Part shown: positions 9,301 through 17,867 of the stretch, piece after piece | How the letters are laid out: each line of letters opens with the position of its first letter | Position numbering within the stretch: position 1 is the stretch's first letter | Source of the DNA: Xanthomonas codiaei | Lineage (GTDB): Bacteria; Pseudomonadota; Gammaproteobacteria; Xanthomonadales; Xanthomonadaceae | Direction of reading: 5' to 3' | DNA: 64,000 nt | Assembly: GCF_002939785.1 (NCBI RefSeq) | Contig: NZ_MDEC01000010.1 | Span: forward strand, 72,220-136,219 | Position numbers and translations under genes: made by a program | Notes under the pieces: model-generated | Told to the model about the DNA's origin: nothing | What the model saw: the letters and a program-made list of their open reading frames with translations, nothing else | The model's database searches: none

Positions 9301-10668
9301 ATGTACGAGCAAACCCTGCGCCTTGCCCAAGGCGTCGATGCACTGACCGCACCCCTGGCCGAGCTCAACACGGCCGATGCGGTGGAATATCTCAACACCC
9401 TCGACCGCGAAGACGCCGCGCAGGTAATGGCCGCGTTGCCGCCGCCGCGTGCGGTGAAGTTGCTCGAACAACCCGAGCTGCGCGATGCCAGCGCGCTGGT
9501 GGCGCTGCTGCCGGCCGAACAGGCCGCCTCGCTGCTCGGGCAGATGGCCGACGACCGCGCCACCGACATCTTCCACGGCCTGGATGCCGATCAGCGCCAG
9601 CCGCTGCTGTGGCTGCTCAGCGCCGAGGCGCGGCTGTCGATCCAGGCGCTGATGCGCTACCCGCCCAATACCGCCGGCGCGCTGATGACCACCGAGTTCG
9701 TGGCGGTGCCGGCCGACTGGACGGTGGGGCGCACCCTGCAGCACATCCGCGACGTGGAGCGCAGCCGCGAGACCGTCTACGCGATCTATCTGCTCGACCC
9801 GCAGACCCGCGTGCTGCAGCAGGTGGTGACCATGCGCCGGCTCATCACCGGCGCTGCGGATGCGCCGATCCTGGAGGTGGCGCAGGTCAATCCGCCGATC
9901 ACCGTGGACCCGGCGCTGGACCAGGAAGAAGTGGCGCGGCTGATCCGCCGCCACGACCTGCTGGCGATCCCGGTGGTGGATCGGCACGGCCATGTGCTGG
10001 GCATCGTCACCGTGGACGATGTGCTGGATGCGTTGATCGCCGAATCCACCGAAGACGTGCACAAGTTCGGCGGCATGGAAGCGCTGGACAAGCCCTACAT
10101 GCACATCGGCTTCGGCCAGATGATCAAGAAGCGTGCGGGCTGGTTGAGCGTGCTGTTCCTGGGCGAAATGCTCACCGCCAGCGCCATGCAGCACTTCGAG
10201 GACGAGCTGTCCAGGGCGGTGGTGCTGACCTTGTTCATTCCGTTGATCATGAGCTCCGGCGGCAACTCCGGTTCGCAGGCCACTTCCTTGCTGATCCGCT
10301 CGCTGGCGTTGCGCGAGCTGCGCCTGCGCGACTGGTGGAAGGTGGCGCTGCGCGAGCTGCCCACCGGCATCACCCTGGGCGCGATCCTGGGCGTGCTGGC
10401 GATCGTACGCATCGCGATCTGGCAGAACGCCGGGCTGTACGACTACGGTCCGCACTGGCAGATGGTGGCGCTGACCATCGGTGCGGCCCTGATCGGCATC
10501 GTCACCTTCGGCTCGCTATCCGGCTCGATGCTGCCGTTCGTGCTGCAACGCCTGGGCTTCGACCCGGCCAGCGCCTCGGCGCCGTTCGTGGCCACCCTGG
10601 TGGACGTCACCGGGCTGGTGATCTACTTCAGCATCGCCGCGCTGATCTTGAGCGGCACGCTGTTGTAG
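9301..10668 (+). CDS. mgtE: Magnesium transporter MgtE
   Basis: A 455-residue inner-membrane Mg2+ channel. Residues 1-130 form the acidic superhelical MgtE_N domain. Residues 135-260 hold two CBS domains, opening with the conserved YPPNTAGALMTTEFVAV. From about 280 there are five membrane segments, including the pore signature IPLIMSSGGNSGSQATSLL. In characterised MgtE the cytosolic N and CBS domains bind Mg2+ and close the pore when internal Mg2+ is high. The gene is monocistronic here and is preceded by a stable hairpin that covers its ribosome-binding region, suggesting translational control. No SD is visible outside that hairpin. Confidence 0.95.
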   Translation: MYEQTLRLAQGVDALTAPLAELNTADAVEYLNTLDREDAAQVMAALPPPRAVKLLEQPELRDASALVALLPAEQAASLLGQMADDRATDIFHGLDADQRQPLLWLLSAEARLSIQALMRYPPNTAGALMTTEFVAVPADWTVGRTLQHIRDVERSRETVYAIYLLDPQTRVLQQVVTMRRLITGAADAPILEVAQVNPPITVDPALDQEEVARLIRRHDLLAIPVVDRHGHVLGIVTVDDVLDALIAESTEDVHKFGGMEALDKPYMHIGFGQMIKKRAGWLSVLFLGEMLTASAMQHFEDELSRAVVLTLFIPLIMSSGGNSGSQATSLLIRSLALRELRLRDWWKVALRELPTGITLGAILGVLAIVRIAIWQNAGLYDYGPHWQMVALTIGAALIGIVTFGSLSGSMLPFVLQRLGFDPASASAPFVATLVDVTGLVIYFSIAALILSGTLL

Positions 10669-10877
10669 AGTCCGCCTGCCGGACGGACGAGGAGCGGGCG
10701 ATGGGCCGCAGCCCACTGTGTCGGATGGCATGGATCGTGTGGTGGGTCATCGCAGTGCAGCAGATCGGCTCGGCCGAACCGGCGCAGACGGCGGACTGCA
10801 GTTACCATGCCTTGCACCTGATTGCAGTAGCCAGTCATAGGGGGGGCAAAATGAGTAACAAACTTAAGGAAGAAAAG

Positions 10878-11357
10878 ATGACCACCAACGCCCCGATTCT
10901 GACGAGACTGGCCATATGGGTGGTCCCGCTCTTCAGCACCACTCTGGCTGCGCCCCTAAGCGCGCAGAATCCCATTGGAATCGAGCTGATGAACGATTTG
11001 GCCTGGCATGGCGTGTCCGATCGGATCCAAATCAATCAGCCATCTGTGCAAGGAAAGCCGCCCCATATCGACGTTTGGGAACGAATTGCCATAGGCAACA
11101 CATACGGCAACTGGGCTTACGTGAAGAACCTGATCGATTGCGAGCAGTGGACTCAAATTCCGTTCTCGACAATTGACCGGAATGGCTACTTCGTCTACTG
11201 GTCAGATGCCCCTAGTTCCGTAAAGGCCGCCTGGGAAGCACATGGCCAAGGCAATGAGAGGGTTATTACGGGGGTGTGTGGCCTGTACGGCATCCCGAAG
11301 CAGCGTCGAGAGACGCCTGACACTGACAAAAGCGGCAACTACGTAGAGCGCTATTAA
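10878..11357 (+). CDS. Small secreted protein of unknown function
   Basis: I do not recognise this 159-residue protein. It starts at ATG 10878 with AAGGA 7 bases upstream; an in-frame ATG at 10851 has a poorer site. Residues 1-32 are a clear signal peptide (hydrophobic LAIWVVPLFSTTLAAPLSA, cleavage probably after AQ). The mature part is Trp/Tyr/Asn-rich with only two cysteines (in LIDCEQW and ITGVCGLYG) that could form one disulfide. G+C and codon use are visibly lower than in the neighbours, suggesting recent acquisition. It is not coupled to mgtE or the downstream ligase gene. A secreted effector or immunity-type protein is possible but unsupported. Confidence 0.65.
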   Translation: MTTNAPILTRLAIWVVPLFSTTLAAPLSAQNPIGIELMNDLAWHGVSDRIQINQPSVQGKPPHIDVWERIAIGNTYGNWAYVKNLIDCEQWTQIPFSTIDRNGYFVYWSDAPSSVKAAWEAHGQGNERVITGVCGLYGIPKQRRETPDTDKSGNYVERY

Positions 11358-11601
11358 CCATGGGGGGCGGTGGTGCCTTCGCTGGCAACGGAGTCGCGTC
11401 AGCGGCCCGCTCTGGCCCTATCCCGTAGCCCAGGACACCGTGGCTGCGGCAATGGCGGGGAGATCAGGGCCGGCAGGCGGCGATTCGATTGCGTGACACG
11501 GTGCAGCGGGACGCGCTTGCTTGGCCATAGCGGATGCTTGTACGCACCTTCGCACACCAGTACGTGTACCGTAGTGCGATGGCATTCGCGTCCCCCGCCC
11601 G

Positions 11602-14295
11602 ATGAGTACGTACCACCTGCAACAGGTCTTTCGCCCCACTACCGTCGCGGTGGTGGGCGGCAGCCCGCGCGAGCGCTCGGCCGGGCGGGCGGTGGTGCGC
11701 AATCTGCGCGCGGCCGGCTTTCCCGGGCAGATCGGCTGGGTGAGCCCGCGCTACAGCGAGATCGATGGCGTGCGCACGGTGGCGCGGCTGACCGATCTGC
11801 CCTGGGTGCCCGACCTGGTGGTGATCACCGCACCGGCGCGCATCGTGCCGCGCATCGTCTCCATCGCCGCGCGGCGTGGGGTGGCGGCGGCAATCATCCT
11901 CACCGCGGGCCTGGGGCACGGCCCGGGTTCGCCGGCCGCGCGCATGGAGGCGGCTGCCCGCGCAAAAGGCCTGCGCATCCTCGGGCCGCACTGCCTGGGC
12001 GTGATCGCTCCGCATGCGCGGCTCAACGCCAGCATCGCCGCGCATTGCCCGCAGGCCGGCGATCTGGCGCTGATCTCCGAATCCAGCGCGATTGCTGCGG
12101 CGCTGGTGGAGTGGGGCGTGGCGCGTTCGGTGGGGTTTTCGGCAGTGGTGTCGCTGGGCGACACGCTGGATGTGGATTTCGGCGACCTGCTGGATTACTT
12201 CGCCACCGACTACCGCACCCGCGCGATCCTGCTGTATGTCGAACGCATCGGCGATGCGCGCAAGTTCATGTCGGCTGCGCGTGCGGCCGCACGCGCCAAG
12301 CCGGTGGTGGTGGTCAAATCGGGGCGCCAGTTCCGCATCGATCCCAATGCCGACACCCATGCCCAAGCGCTGGCCGGCTCGGATGCGGTGTACGGCGCCG
12401 CGTTCGCGCGTGCCGGCCTGTTGCGGGTAGGTGCGTTGGACGAATTGTTTGCCGCCGCCGAAACGCTGGGCCGGCTGGGCAGTTTCCCGGGCCGGCGGCT
12501 GGCCATCCTGAGCAACGGCGGCGGCGTGGGGCAGCTGGCGGTGGACCAGCTGGTGCTGCGCGGCGGCACCCTGGCCGAGCTGTCGCCCAAGACGCTGGAG
12601 CGGCTGGATCAATCGCTTCCCGAAGGCTGGTCGCGCAGCAATCCGGTGGACATCATCGTCGATGCCGATGGCGCGCGCTACGCCGCGGCGATCGAAGCCC
12701 TGCTGGACGATCCGGAGAACGATGCGTTGCTGGTGGTCAACGTGCCCACCGCGTTCACCTCTTCGGCCGATGCGGCCAAGGCCTTGACCCGCGCGCTGGA
12801 GCAGCGCAACCGCTACCAGCGCGACAAGCCTGTGTTTGCGGTGTGGCTGGGCCAGGACGATGCGGCCATTGCCGCGCTCAATGCCGCGCGCGTGCCCACC
12901 TATGCCACCGAATCGGACGCGGTGCGCGGCTTCACCCACCTGGTGCGCTACCGCGAGGCGCAGGCGGCGTTGATGGAAACCCCTCCCAGCCTGCCGGAAG
13001 ACTTCGTGGTGGATGCTGGCGTGGCGCGCACGCTGGTCGAAGAGGCGCTGGCCGCCGGCCGGCGCTGGCTGGACCCGGTGGCCACCAACCGGTTGCTGAG
13101 CGCCTACGGCATCCCGGTGGTGCCGCTGCAGGTGGCGGCCACCGCCAACGAGGCCGCGTTGCTGGCCGACCCATTATTGGCCGTCGGCCGCACGGTCACC
13201 TTGAAGGTGTTGTCCAGCGAGATCGCGCACAAGTCCGATGTGGACGGCGTGCGCCTGAACCTGTCCAGCGTGGCGGCGGTGCGCGAAGCGGCCACCGGCA
13301 TCCTGGCGCGTGCACGTGCCGCGCATCCTGCAGCGGCCATCGATGGGATCATCGTGCAGCCCACCGTGCTGCGACCCAAGGCGCGCGAACTGATCGCCGG
13401 TATCGCCGACGATCCGGTGTTCGGCCCGGCCATCGTGTTCGGGCGTGGCGGTACTGCGGTGGAAGTCATCAACGACCGCGAACTCGCACTGCCGCCGCTG
13501 GATCTGCGCCTGGCCCACGAGCTGATCGGCCGCACCCGCGTCTCGCGCATCCTCAAGGCCTACCGCGACGTGCCGGCCGCCGACGAGCGCGCGGTGGCGC
13601 TGGTGCTGGTCAAGCTGGCGCAGCTGGCCGCCGACATCCCGGAAATCACCGAGCTGGACATCAATCCGCTGCTGGCCGACCGCGACGGCGTGATTGCGCT
13701 GGACGCGCGCGTGGCGGTGGCGCCGGCGCGCAAGCTGCACAAGGGCCGTGGCCATCCGCGTTTTGCGATCTTTCCCTACCCGAAGGAATGGGAGCGCCAG
13801 ATCGGCCTGGGCGATGGCACCCACGCACTGGTGCGCCCGGTGCGACCGGAAGACGACGCGCTGTTCCGCGCCTTCTTCGCCCGCGTCACCGACGAGGACC
13901 TGCGGCTGCGCTTCTTCCAGTCGGTCAAGCATTTCAGCCACGAATTCATCGCCCGCCTGACCCAGCTCGACTACGCCCGCTCGATCGCGCTGGTGGCCAT
14001 CGACCCCAGGACCGGCGACATGCTCGGCGCGGTACGCCTGCACGCCGATGCCGACTACGAACGCGGCGAGTACGGCATCCTGATCCGTTCGGACCTCAAG
14101 GGTCACGGCATCGGCTGGCAGCTGATGCGCATCATGATCGAGTACGCCCGCTGGCTGGGCCTGAAAGTAATCGAAGGCCAGGTGCTGCGCGAGAACCGCA
14201 CCATGCTGGCCATGTGCCAGAGCCTGGGTTTCGGGGTGCGCCCGGATCCGGAGGATGCGAGCCTGATGGCGGTGACGCTGCCGGTGGACGGTTAG
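11602..14295 (+). CDS. PatZ/YfiQ-type protein: ADP-forming acyl-CoA synthetase fused to GNAT acetyltransferase
   Basis: An 897-residue fusion in the order seen in E. coli YfiQ (Pka/PatZ). A CoA-binding Rossmann domain (TVAVVGGSPRERSAGRAVV, residues 12-130) and a succinyl-CoA-ligase-like flavodoxin domain (150-460, with ILSNGGGVGQLAVDQL) come first. An ATP-grasp subdomain (470-690, with VVPLQVAATANEAALLADP and ELDINPLLAD) and a C-terminal GNAT domain (730-890, with RSDLKGHGIGWQLMRIMIEY) follow. YfiQ relatives acetylate lysines of proteins such as acetyl-CoA synthetase, the ligase part being regulatory. Whether this one is a true synthetase cannot be read. ATG 11602 follows a CG-rich leader with only a weak SD. 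It stands alone. Confidence 0.88.
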   Translation: MSTYHLQQVFRPTTVAVVGGSPRERSAGRAVVRNLRAAGFPGQIGWVSPRYSEIDGVRTVARLTDLPWVPDLVVITAPARIVPRIVSIAARRGVAAAIILTAGLGHGPGSPAARMEAAARAKGLRILGPHCLGVIAPHARLNASIAAHCPQAGDLALISESSAIAAALVEWGVARSVGFSAVVSLGDTLDVDFGDLLDYFATDYRTRAILLYVERIGDARKFMSAARAAARAKPVVVVKSGRQFRIDPNADTHAQALAGSDAVYGAAFARAGLLRVGALDELFAAAETLGRLGSFPGRRLAILSNGGGVGQLAVDQLVLRGGTLAELSPKTLERLDQSLPEGWSRSNPVDIIVDADGARYAAAIEALLDDPENDALLVVNVPTAFTSSADAAKALTRALEQRNRYQRDKPVFAVWLGQDDAAIAALNAARVPTYATESDAVRGFTHLVRYREAQAALMETPPSLPEDFVVDAGVARTLVEEALAAGRRWLDPVATNRLLSAYGIPVVPLQVAATANEAALLADPLLAVGRTVTLKVLSSEIAHKSDVDGVRLNLSSVAAVREAATGILARARAAHPAAAIDGIIVQPTVLRPKARELIAGIADDPVFGPAIVFGRGGTAVEVINDRELALPPLDLRLAHELIGRTRVSRILKAYRDVPAADERAVALVLVKLAQLAADIPEITELDINPLLADRDGVIALDARVAVAPARKLHKGRGHPRFAIFPYPKEWERQIGLGDGTHALVRPVRPEDDALFRAFFARVTDEDLRLRFFQSVKHFSHEFIARLTQLDYARSIALVAIDPRTGDMLGAVRLHADADYERGEYGILIRSDLKGHGIGWQLMRIMIEYARWLGLKVIEGQVLRENRTMLAMCQSLGFGVRPDPEDASLMAVTLPVDG

Positions 14296-14920
14296 CGCGG
14301 CGGCACCGCTGCTGCACCACTGCTGCACCGCTGCCTGGCGAGGGTGGCCCCAGGTTAGGTGGGGCGGCGGCCGGCGGCTGCGGATGCGCACCATCGACGG
14401 TTCGCACGGCCTGCCTGCGCCACGGCGCCTGCTCACCGTCCGCGACCTGCCCCGATCCGCTACCACGGCATGGGACGTGGCCGGTGCCGAATCGGCAGGC
14501 AGCCCGCAGACCCAGCGCTCGCGCCCCATCATGCATCGCTGCCCGACCGGTGCCTGCCACGGCCCGGCAGCCCGCCACAACCGGCGCAAGCGCCCCGGGC
14601 CTTTGCTGGTGCTGGGCTGGGATTGGCCGTAGACTCTCGGCACAAGGAGCCTGCCTGCATCGGGTTCCGACTTCACGGATGATGTCATGTCGATGGCGAT
14701 GACCGATCGGTGCCTTGCACCCTTGCAGTTGTGCGACGCCCCTGCGGGCGCGAGGTCATCCAATGGTGTATCGCTGCGCCAGATCCGGCCGCTCCACCAT
14801 GGCCCACGATGACATGGGGACTCCTTGCTCTCTTTACTGGTCTGGTTCCAGCGCGCGCGTGTTGCCTGCGCCGCAGGAACGTGACTGTCGGTTTTCGTCT
14901 CAGCACTGTCGGGAGTTTCA
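14296..14920. other. Leader/intergenic region upstream of the Ter locus
   Basis: About 625 bases lie between the PatZ-like gene and the DUF475 gene, with no convincing coding frame. I looked for the yybP-ykoY manganese riboswitch that precedes many TerC-like genes, and did not find its conserved core. The last bases give a good ribosome-binding site (GGGAG, 5 bases before ATG 14921). The region probably contains the promoter of the Ter locus. Confidence 0.5.
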
Positions 14921-15958
14921 ATGTTTCGTGATTTCAGAATGTCGTTCGTCGTCACCGCGCTCTGTCTGGGTGTGGCGGCGTGGTGGGGGCACAATTCGAG
15001 CATGGGGATCTGGCAGGCCTTGTGGCTGTGCGCGGTGCTGAGCGTGCTCGAGGTCTCGCTGTCCTTCGACAATGCGGTGGTCAACGCCGGCGTGCTCAAG
15101 CACATGAGCGAATTCTGGCGGAAGCTGTTCCTGACCGTCGGTATCCTGATCGCGGTGTTCGGCATGCGCCTGGTGTTCCCGATCGTGATCGTGTCGGTGG
15201 CCACCGGCATGGGCCTGATGCCGGTGATCGACATGGCGCTGAACGAGCCGGACAAGTACAGCCAGGTGCTGACCGACCATTACCCCTCGATCGCGGCCTT
15301 CGGCGGCATGTTCCTGCTGCTGGTGTTCCTCAACTTCCTGTTCGATCGCGAGCGCGAGCTGCATTGGCTGGGCCCGGTGGAGCGCCTGGTCGGCAAGCTG
15401 GGCAAGGCCGATGCGATGTCGGTCATCGTCGCGGTGGCGGTGCTGCTGGGCACCAAGCTGTTCCTGCCGCAGGAGATCTTCCAGAGCGTGCTGTTCGCGG
15501 GCATGGGCGGCATCCTGCTGTACCTGCTGGTCGACAGCGTGGATGCGCTGTTCGAGTCCGAAGAGGACGAAGGTGGGGTCAATGTCGCCAAGCGCTCGGG
15601 CGTGGCCGCGTTCCTGTACCTGGAAGTGCTGGATGCCTCCTTCTCGTTCGACGGCGTGATCGGCGCGTTCGCCATCACCCGCGACGTGGTGATCATCATG
15701 CTGGGCCTGGCGATCGGCGCGATGTTTGTGCGCTCGATGACGGTTTACCTGGTGCACAAGGGCACGCTGGACGAATTCGTGTTCCTGGAGCACGGCGCGC
15801 ATTACGCCATCGGCGTGCTGGCGATCATCATGCTCATCGGCACCGTGCACCACGTGCCGGAAGTGTTGACCGGCCTGATCGGCGTGGCCTTCATCGTGGC
15901 ATCGGTGTGGTCCTCGATTCGCTACCGCAAGCAGCACCCGGCCGGCGAAAGCGCCTGA
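14921..15958 (+). CDS. DUF475 / TerC-superfamily integral membrane protein
   Basis: A 345-residue inner-membrane protein with about eight hydrophobic helices. The segments VLEVSLSFDNAVVNAGVL near residue 44 and YLEVLDASFSFDGVIGAF near residue 232 are the paired E-x-SFD motifs of the TerC/DUF475 fold. Their acidic residues are thought to bind or move metal ions. It is the first gene of the Ter locus; TerC-like partners are thought to anchor TerD/TerY complexes at the membrane. The ATG follows GGGAG at 5 bases. A hairpin just after the stop may separate it from the vWA genes. In other bacteria TerC-family proteins act in Mn2+ export or tellurite tolerance. Confidence 0.9.
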   Translation: MFRDFRMSFVVTALCLGVAAWWGHNSSMGIWQALWLCAVLSVLEVSLSFDNAVVNAGVLKHMSEFWRKLFLTVGILIAVFGMRLVFPIVIVSVATGMGLMPVIDMALNEPDKYSQVLTDHYPSIAAFGGMFLLLVFLNFLFDRERELHWLGPVERLVGKLGKADAMSVIVAVAVLLGTKLFLPQEIFQSVLFAGMGGILLYLLVDSVDALFESEEDEGGVNVAKRSGVAAFLYLEVLDASFSFDGVIGAFAITRDVVIIMLGLAIGAMFVRSMTVYLVHKGTLDEFVFLEHGAHYAIGVLAIIMLIGTVHHVPEVLTGLIGVAFIVASVWSSIRYRKQHPAGESA

Positions 15959-15964
15959 GCCGGC

Positions 15965-15995
15965 CGCCGTTGCCTGCGTCCGGCAGGCAGCGGCG
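15965..15995 (+). terminator. Terminator-like hairpin after the DUF475 gene
   Basis: A stem of about 13 pairs starts 7 bases after the stop: CGCCG/CGGCG outside and GCCTGC/GCAGGC inside, joined by a T-A and a G-T pair, with a 5-base loop. There is no U run. It may attenuate rather than fully stop transcription into the TerY genes. Confidence 0.5.
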
Positions 15996-16127
15996 TTGCT
16001 GCGTCCGGGTGGCGGCTGCCCTACGGCATCGCTCGCGTGCGATGGCCATGCCAGTCGCCGCCTGGCGTGGCCGCTGGCGCGCCGATCCGGTTCCTTCTTC
16101 CGCAGTTTCCCTCGACCAGGTGAGCTC

Positions 16128-16763
16128 ATGCGTCGTTTGCCCGTCTATCTGCTTCTCGATACCTCCGGTTCCATGCGCGGCGAGCCGATCGCGGCGGTCA
16201 ACGTGGGCCTGCGCGCCCTGGTGACCTCGTTGCGGCAGGATCCGTCGGCGTTGGAGAGCGTGCATATCTGTCTGATGACCTTCGATGCGGACGTGAAGAC
16301 GATCCTGCCGCTGACCCCGTTGGACCAGCTGCAATTGCCCGAGATCACCACGCCGGAGTCCGGTCCAACCATGCTCGGAAAGGCCTTGCAGCACGTCTGC
16401 GAACGGGTGGACCTGGAAGTGCGTCGTTCCAGCGAAGACGCCAAGGGCGACTGGGCGCCGCTGCTGTTCGTGATGACCGATGGCAGCCCTACCGATCTGC
16501 AGGTGTTCGAGGAGCAGATCCCCGAGCTGCGCAAGCGCAACTTCGCCAACATCATCGCCTGCGCGGCCGGCCCCAAGGCCAAGTCGACCTATCTGTCGAT
16601 GTTCACCGCCAACGTGTTCGCGCTGGATACGCTGGACAGCGCCTCGTTCACCAGTTTCTTCAAGTGGGTGTCGGCGGCCGTCAGCGGCGGCAGCCGCAGC
16701 CAGGGCACGCCGGAAGGCACGGCGCTGCCGCCGCCGCCGAGCGAAATCCAGCTGGTGCTGTAA
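16128..16763 (+). CDS. TerY-type von Willebrand A domain protein (short form)
   Basis: A 211-residue protein that is almost entirely one vWA domain. The MIDAS motif is intact: YLLLDTSGSMRG at residue 6 (DxSxS) and LFVMTDGSPTDLQ near 120, with a conserved Thr in GPTMLGKAL. It ends in a Pro-rich tail. It lacks the zinc ribbon found in the next gene and in standard TerY. TerY proteins bind a metal ion and scaffold the PP2C/kinase pair in the TerY-P triad; function here is inferred from family and context. ATG 16128 has AGGTGA 4 bases upstream. It shares the MRRLPxYxLLD start with the following gene, so the two are tandem paralogues. Confidence 0.9.
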   Translation: MRRLPVYLLLDTSGSMRGEPIAAVNVGLRALVTSLRQDPSALESVHICLMTFDADVKTILPLTPLDQLQLPEITTPESGPTMLGKALQHVCERVDLEVRRSSEDAKGDWAPLLFVMTDGSPTDLQVFEEQIPELRKRNFANIIACAAGPKAKSTYLSMFTANVFALDTLDSASFTSFFKWVSAAVSGGSRSQGTPEGTALPPPPSEIQLVL

Positions 16764-16811
16764 CCCATCGCCACCACCGAGTGAGCCGCTGTCTTCGTCC
16801 AGGAGTCTGAG

Positions 16812-17867
16812 ATGCGTCGCCTTCCGATCTATTTCCTGCTCGATGTCTCCGAGTCGATGATCGGGGAAAACCTCTATCGGCTGGAAGAAGGGCTGGCCCA
16901 TATCGTGGCGACGCTGCGCACCGATCCGCACGCGCTGGAAACGGCCTGGATTTCCATCATTGCCTTTGCCGGGCAGGTGCGGCGGCTGTTGCCGCTGACC
17001 GAACTGACCAGCGTGGTGGTGCCCAGCCTGCCGGCGGGCGGCGGCACCTCGCTGGGCCGGGCGATGAACTACCTGATGGACGAGGTGGATGCCTCGGTGC
17101 ACCGCAATAGCGCCGAGCGCAAGGGCGACTGGAAGCCGATCGCGTTCCTGATCACCGATGGCAAGCCCACCGACGATATCGCCCCGGCGCTGTCGCGCTG
17201 GCAGCAGCAGTATGCAAGGCGCGTGTCGCTGGTGGCGGTGTCGATCGGGCGCAATGCCGACCTGGGCGTGCTCAACCAGTTCACCGATGCCGACAAGGTG
17301 CTGACCCTGGATGACAGCAGCGACGGCGCGTTCCAGCGCTTCATCGCCTGGGTCACGCAGTCGGTGCAGGCGCGCAGCCGCAGCGTGGGCGATGTGTCCA
17401 AGGAAGAGCAGCTGCCGGACGCGGATGTGTCGATCCTGAAAAAGCTCAACCTGGATAAGCCGCTCGAGCGCGTAGACGAGTCCAACGCGTATTTCGTCTC
17501 CAAGTGCCAGCGCAGCGAGTTGCCATATATCTCGCGCTACGAGCCGATGCACCAATCCTTCGATGTCGGCAGCGCGCAGCTCAGTGCAACGACCTATCGG
17601 CTGGTGGGGTGCTATCCGGTCAGGAACGATTATTTCGAGATGTCCTCGGAAGCGCCGAACTTCGCCACGGTGGAGTCGGACCAGATCTTCGGCACGCCCA
17701 GTTGCCCGCACTGCGGCAACCGGATCGGATTTGCGATGTGTTCCTGCGGCAACACCTTCTGCGTTCCCGGCGAAGGCGAGCAGACCTGCCCGTGGTGCAA
17801 GCAGCGCGCCTACTTCGGCTGTTTTGCCGATGGAGAATCGGTGGAGATTTCGCGTGCGCGGGGCTGA
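16812..17867 (+). CDS. terY: TerY: vWA domain protein with C-terminal zinc-binding domain
   Basis: A 351-residue protein. Residues 1-200 are a vWA domain with intact MIDAS (FLLDVSESMIG, and FLITDGKPTDD near 118). Residues 230-350 are the TerY_C-type domain ending in a zinc ribbon: CPHC near 298, a CSC triplet near 310, and CPWC near 328. The PP2C gene starts directly at its stop (TGA then GTG/ATG), and the kinase gene overlaps the PP2C, giving the TerY-P triad as one translational unit. The vWA protein is expected to recruit client proteins to the phosphatase and kinase. The start is well placed, with AGGAG about 10 bases upstream. Confidence 0.92.
   Translation: MRRLPIYFLLDVSESMIGENLYRLEEGLAHIVATLRTDPHALETAWISIIAFAGQVRRLLPLTELTSVVVPSLPAGGGTSLGRAMNYLMDEVDASVHRNSAERKGDWKPIAFLITDGKPTDDIAPALSRWQQQYARRVSLVAVSIGRNADLGVLNQFTDADKVLTLDDSSDGAFQRFIAWVTQSVQARSRSVGDVSKEEQLPDADVSILKKLNLDKPLERVDESNAYFVSKCQRSELPYISRYEPMHQSFDVGSAQLSATTYRLVGCYPVRNDYFEMSSEAPNFATVESDQIFGTPSCPHCGNRIGFAMCSCGNTFCVPGEGEQTCPWCKQRAYFGCFADGESVEISRARG

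Noticed and set aside
14600..14920. yybP-ykoY manganese riboswitch upstream of the DUF475 gene
   Set aside because: Such switches precede many TerC-like genes, but I could not find the conserved core or a matching fold.
13174..15255. A long antisense frame across the PatZ-like and DUF475 genes
   Set aside because: It spans two genes and an intergenic region, with composition expected of a shadow frame; no domain is recognisable.
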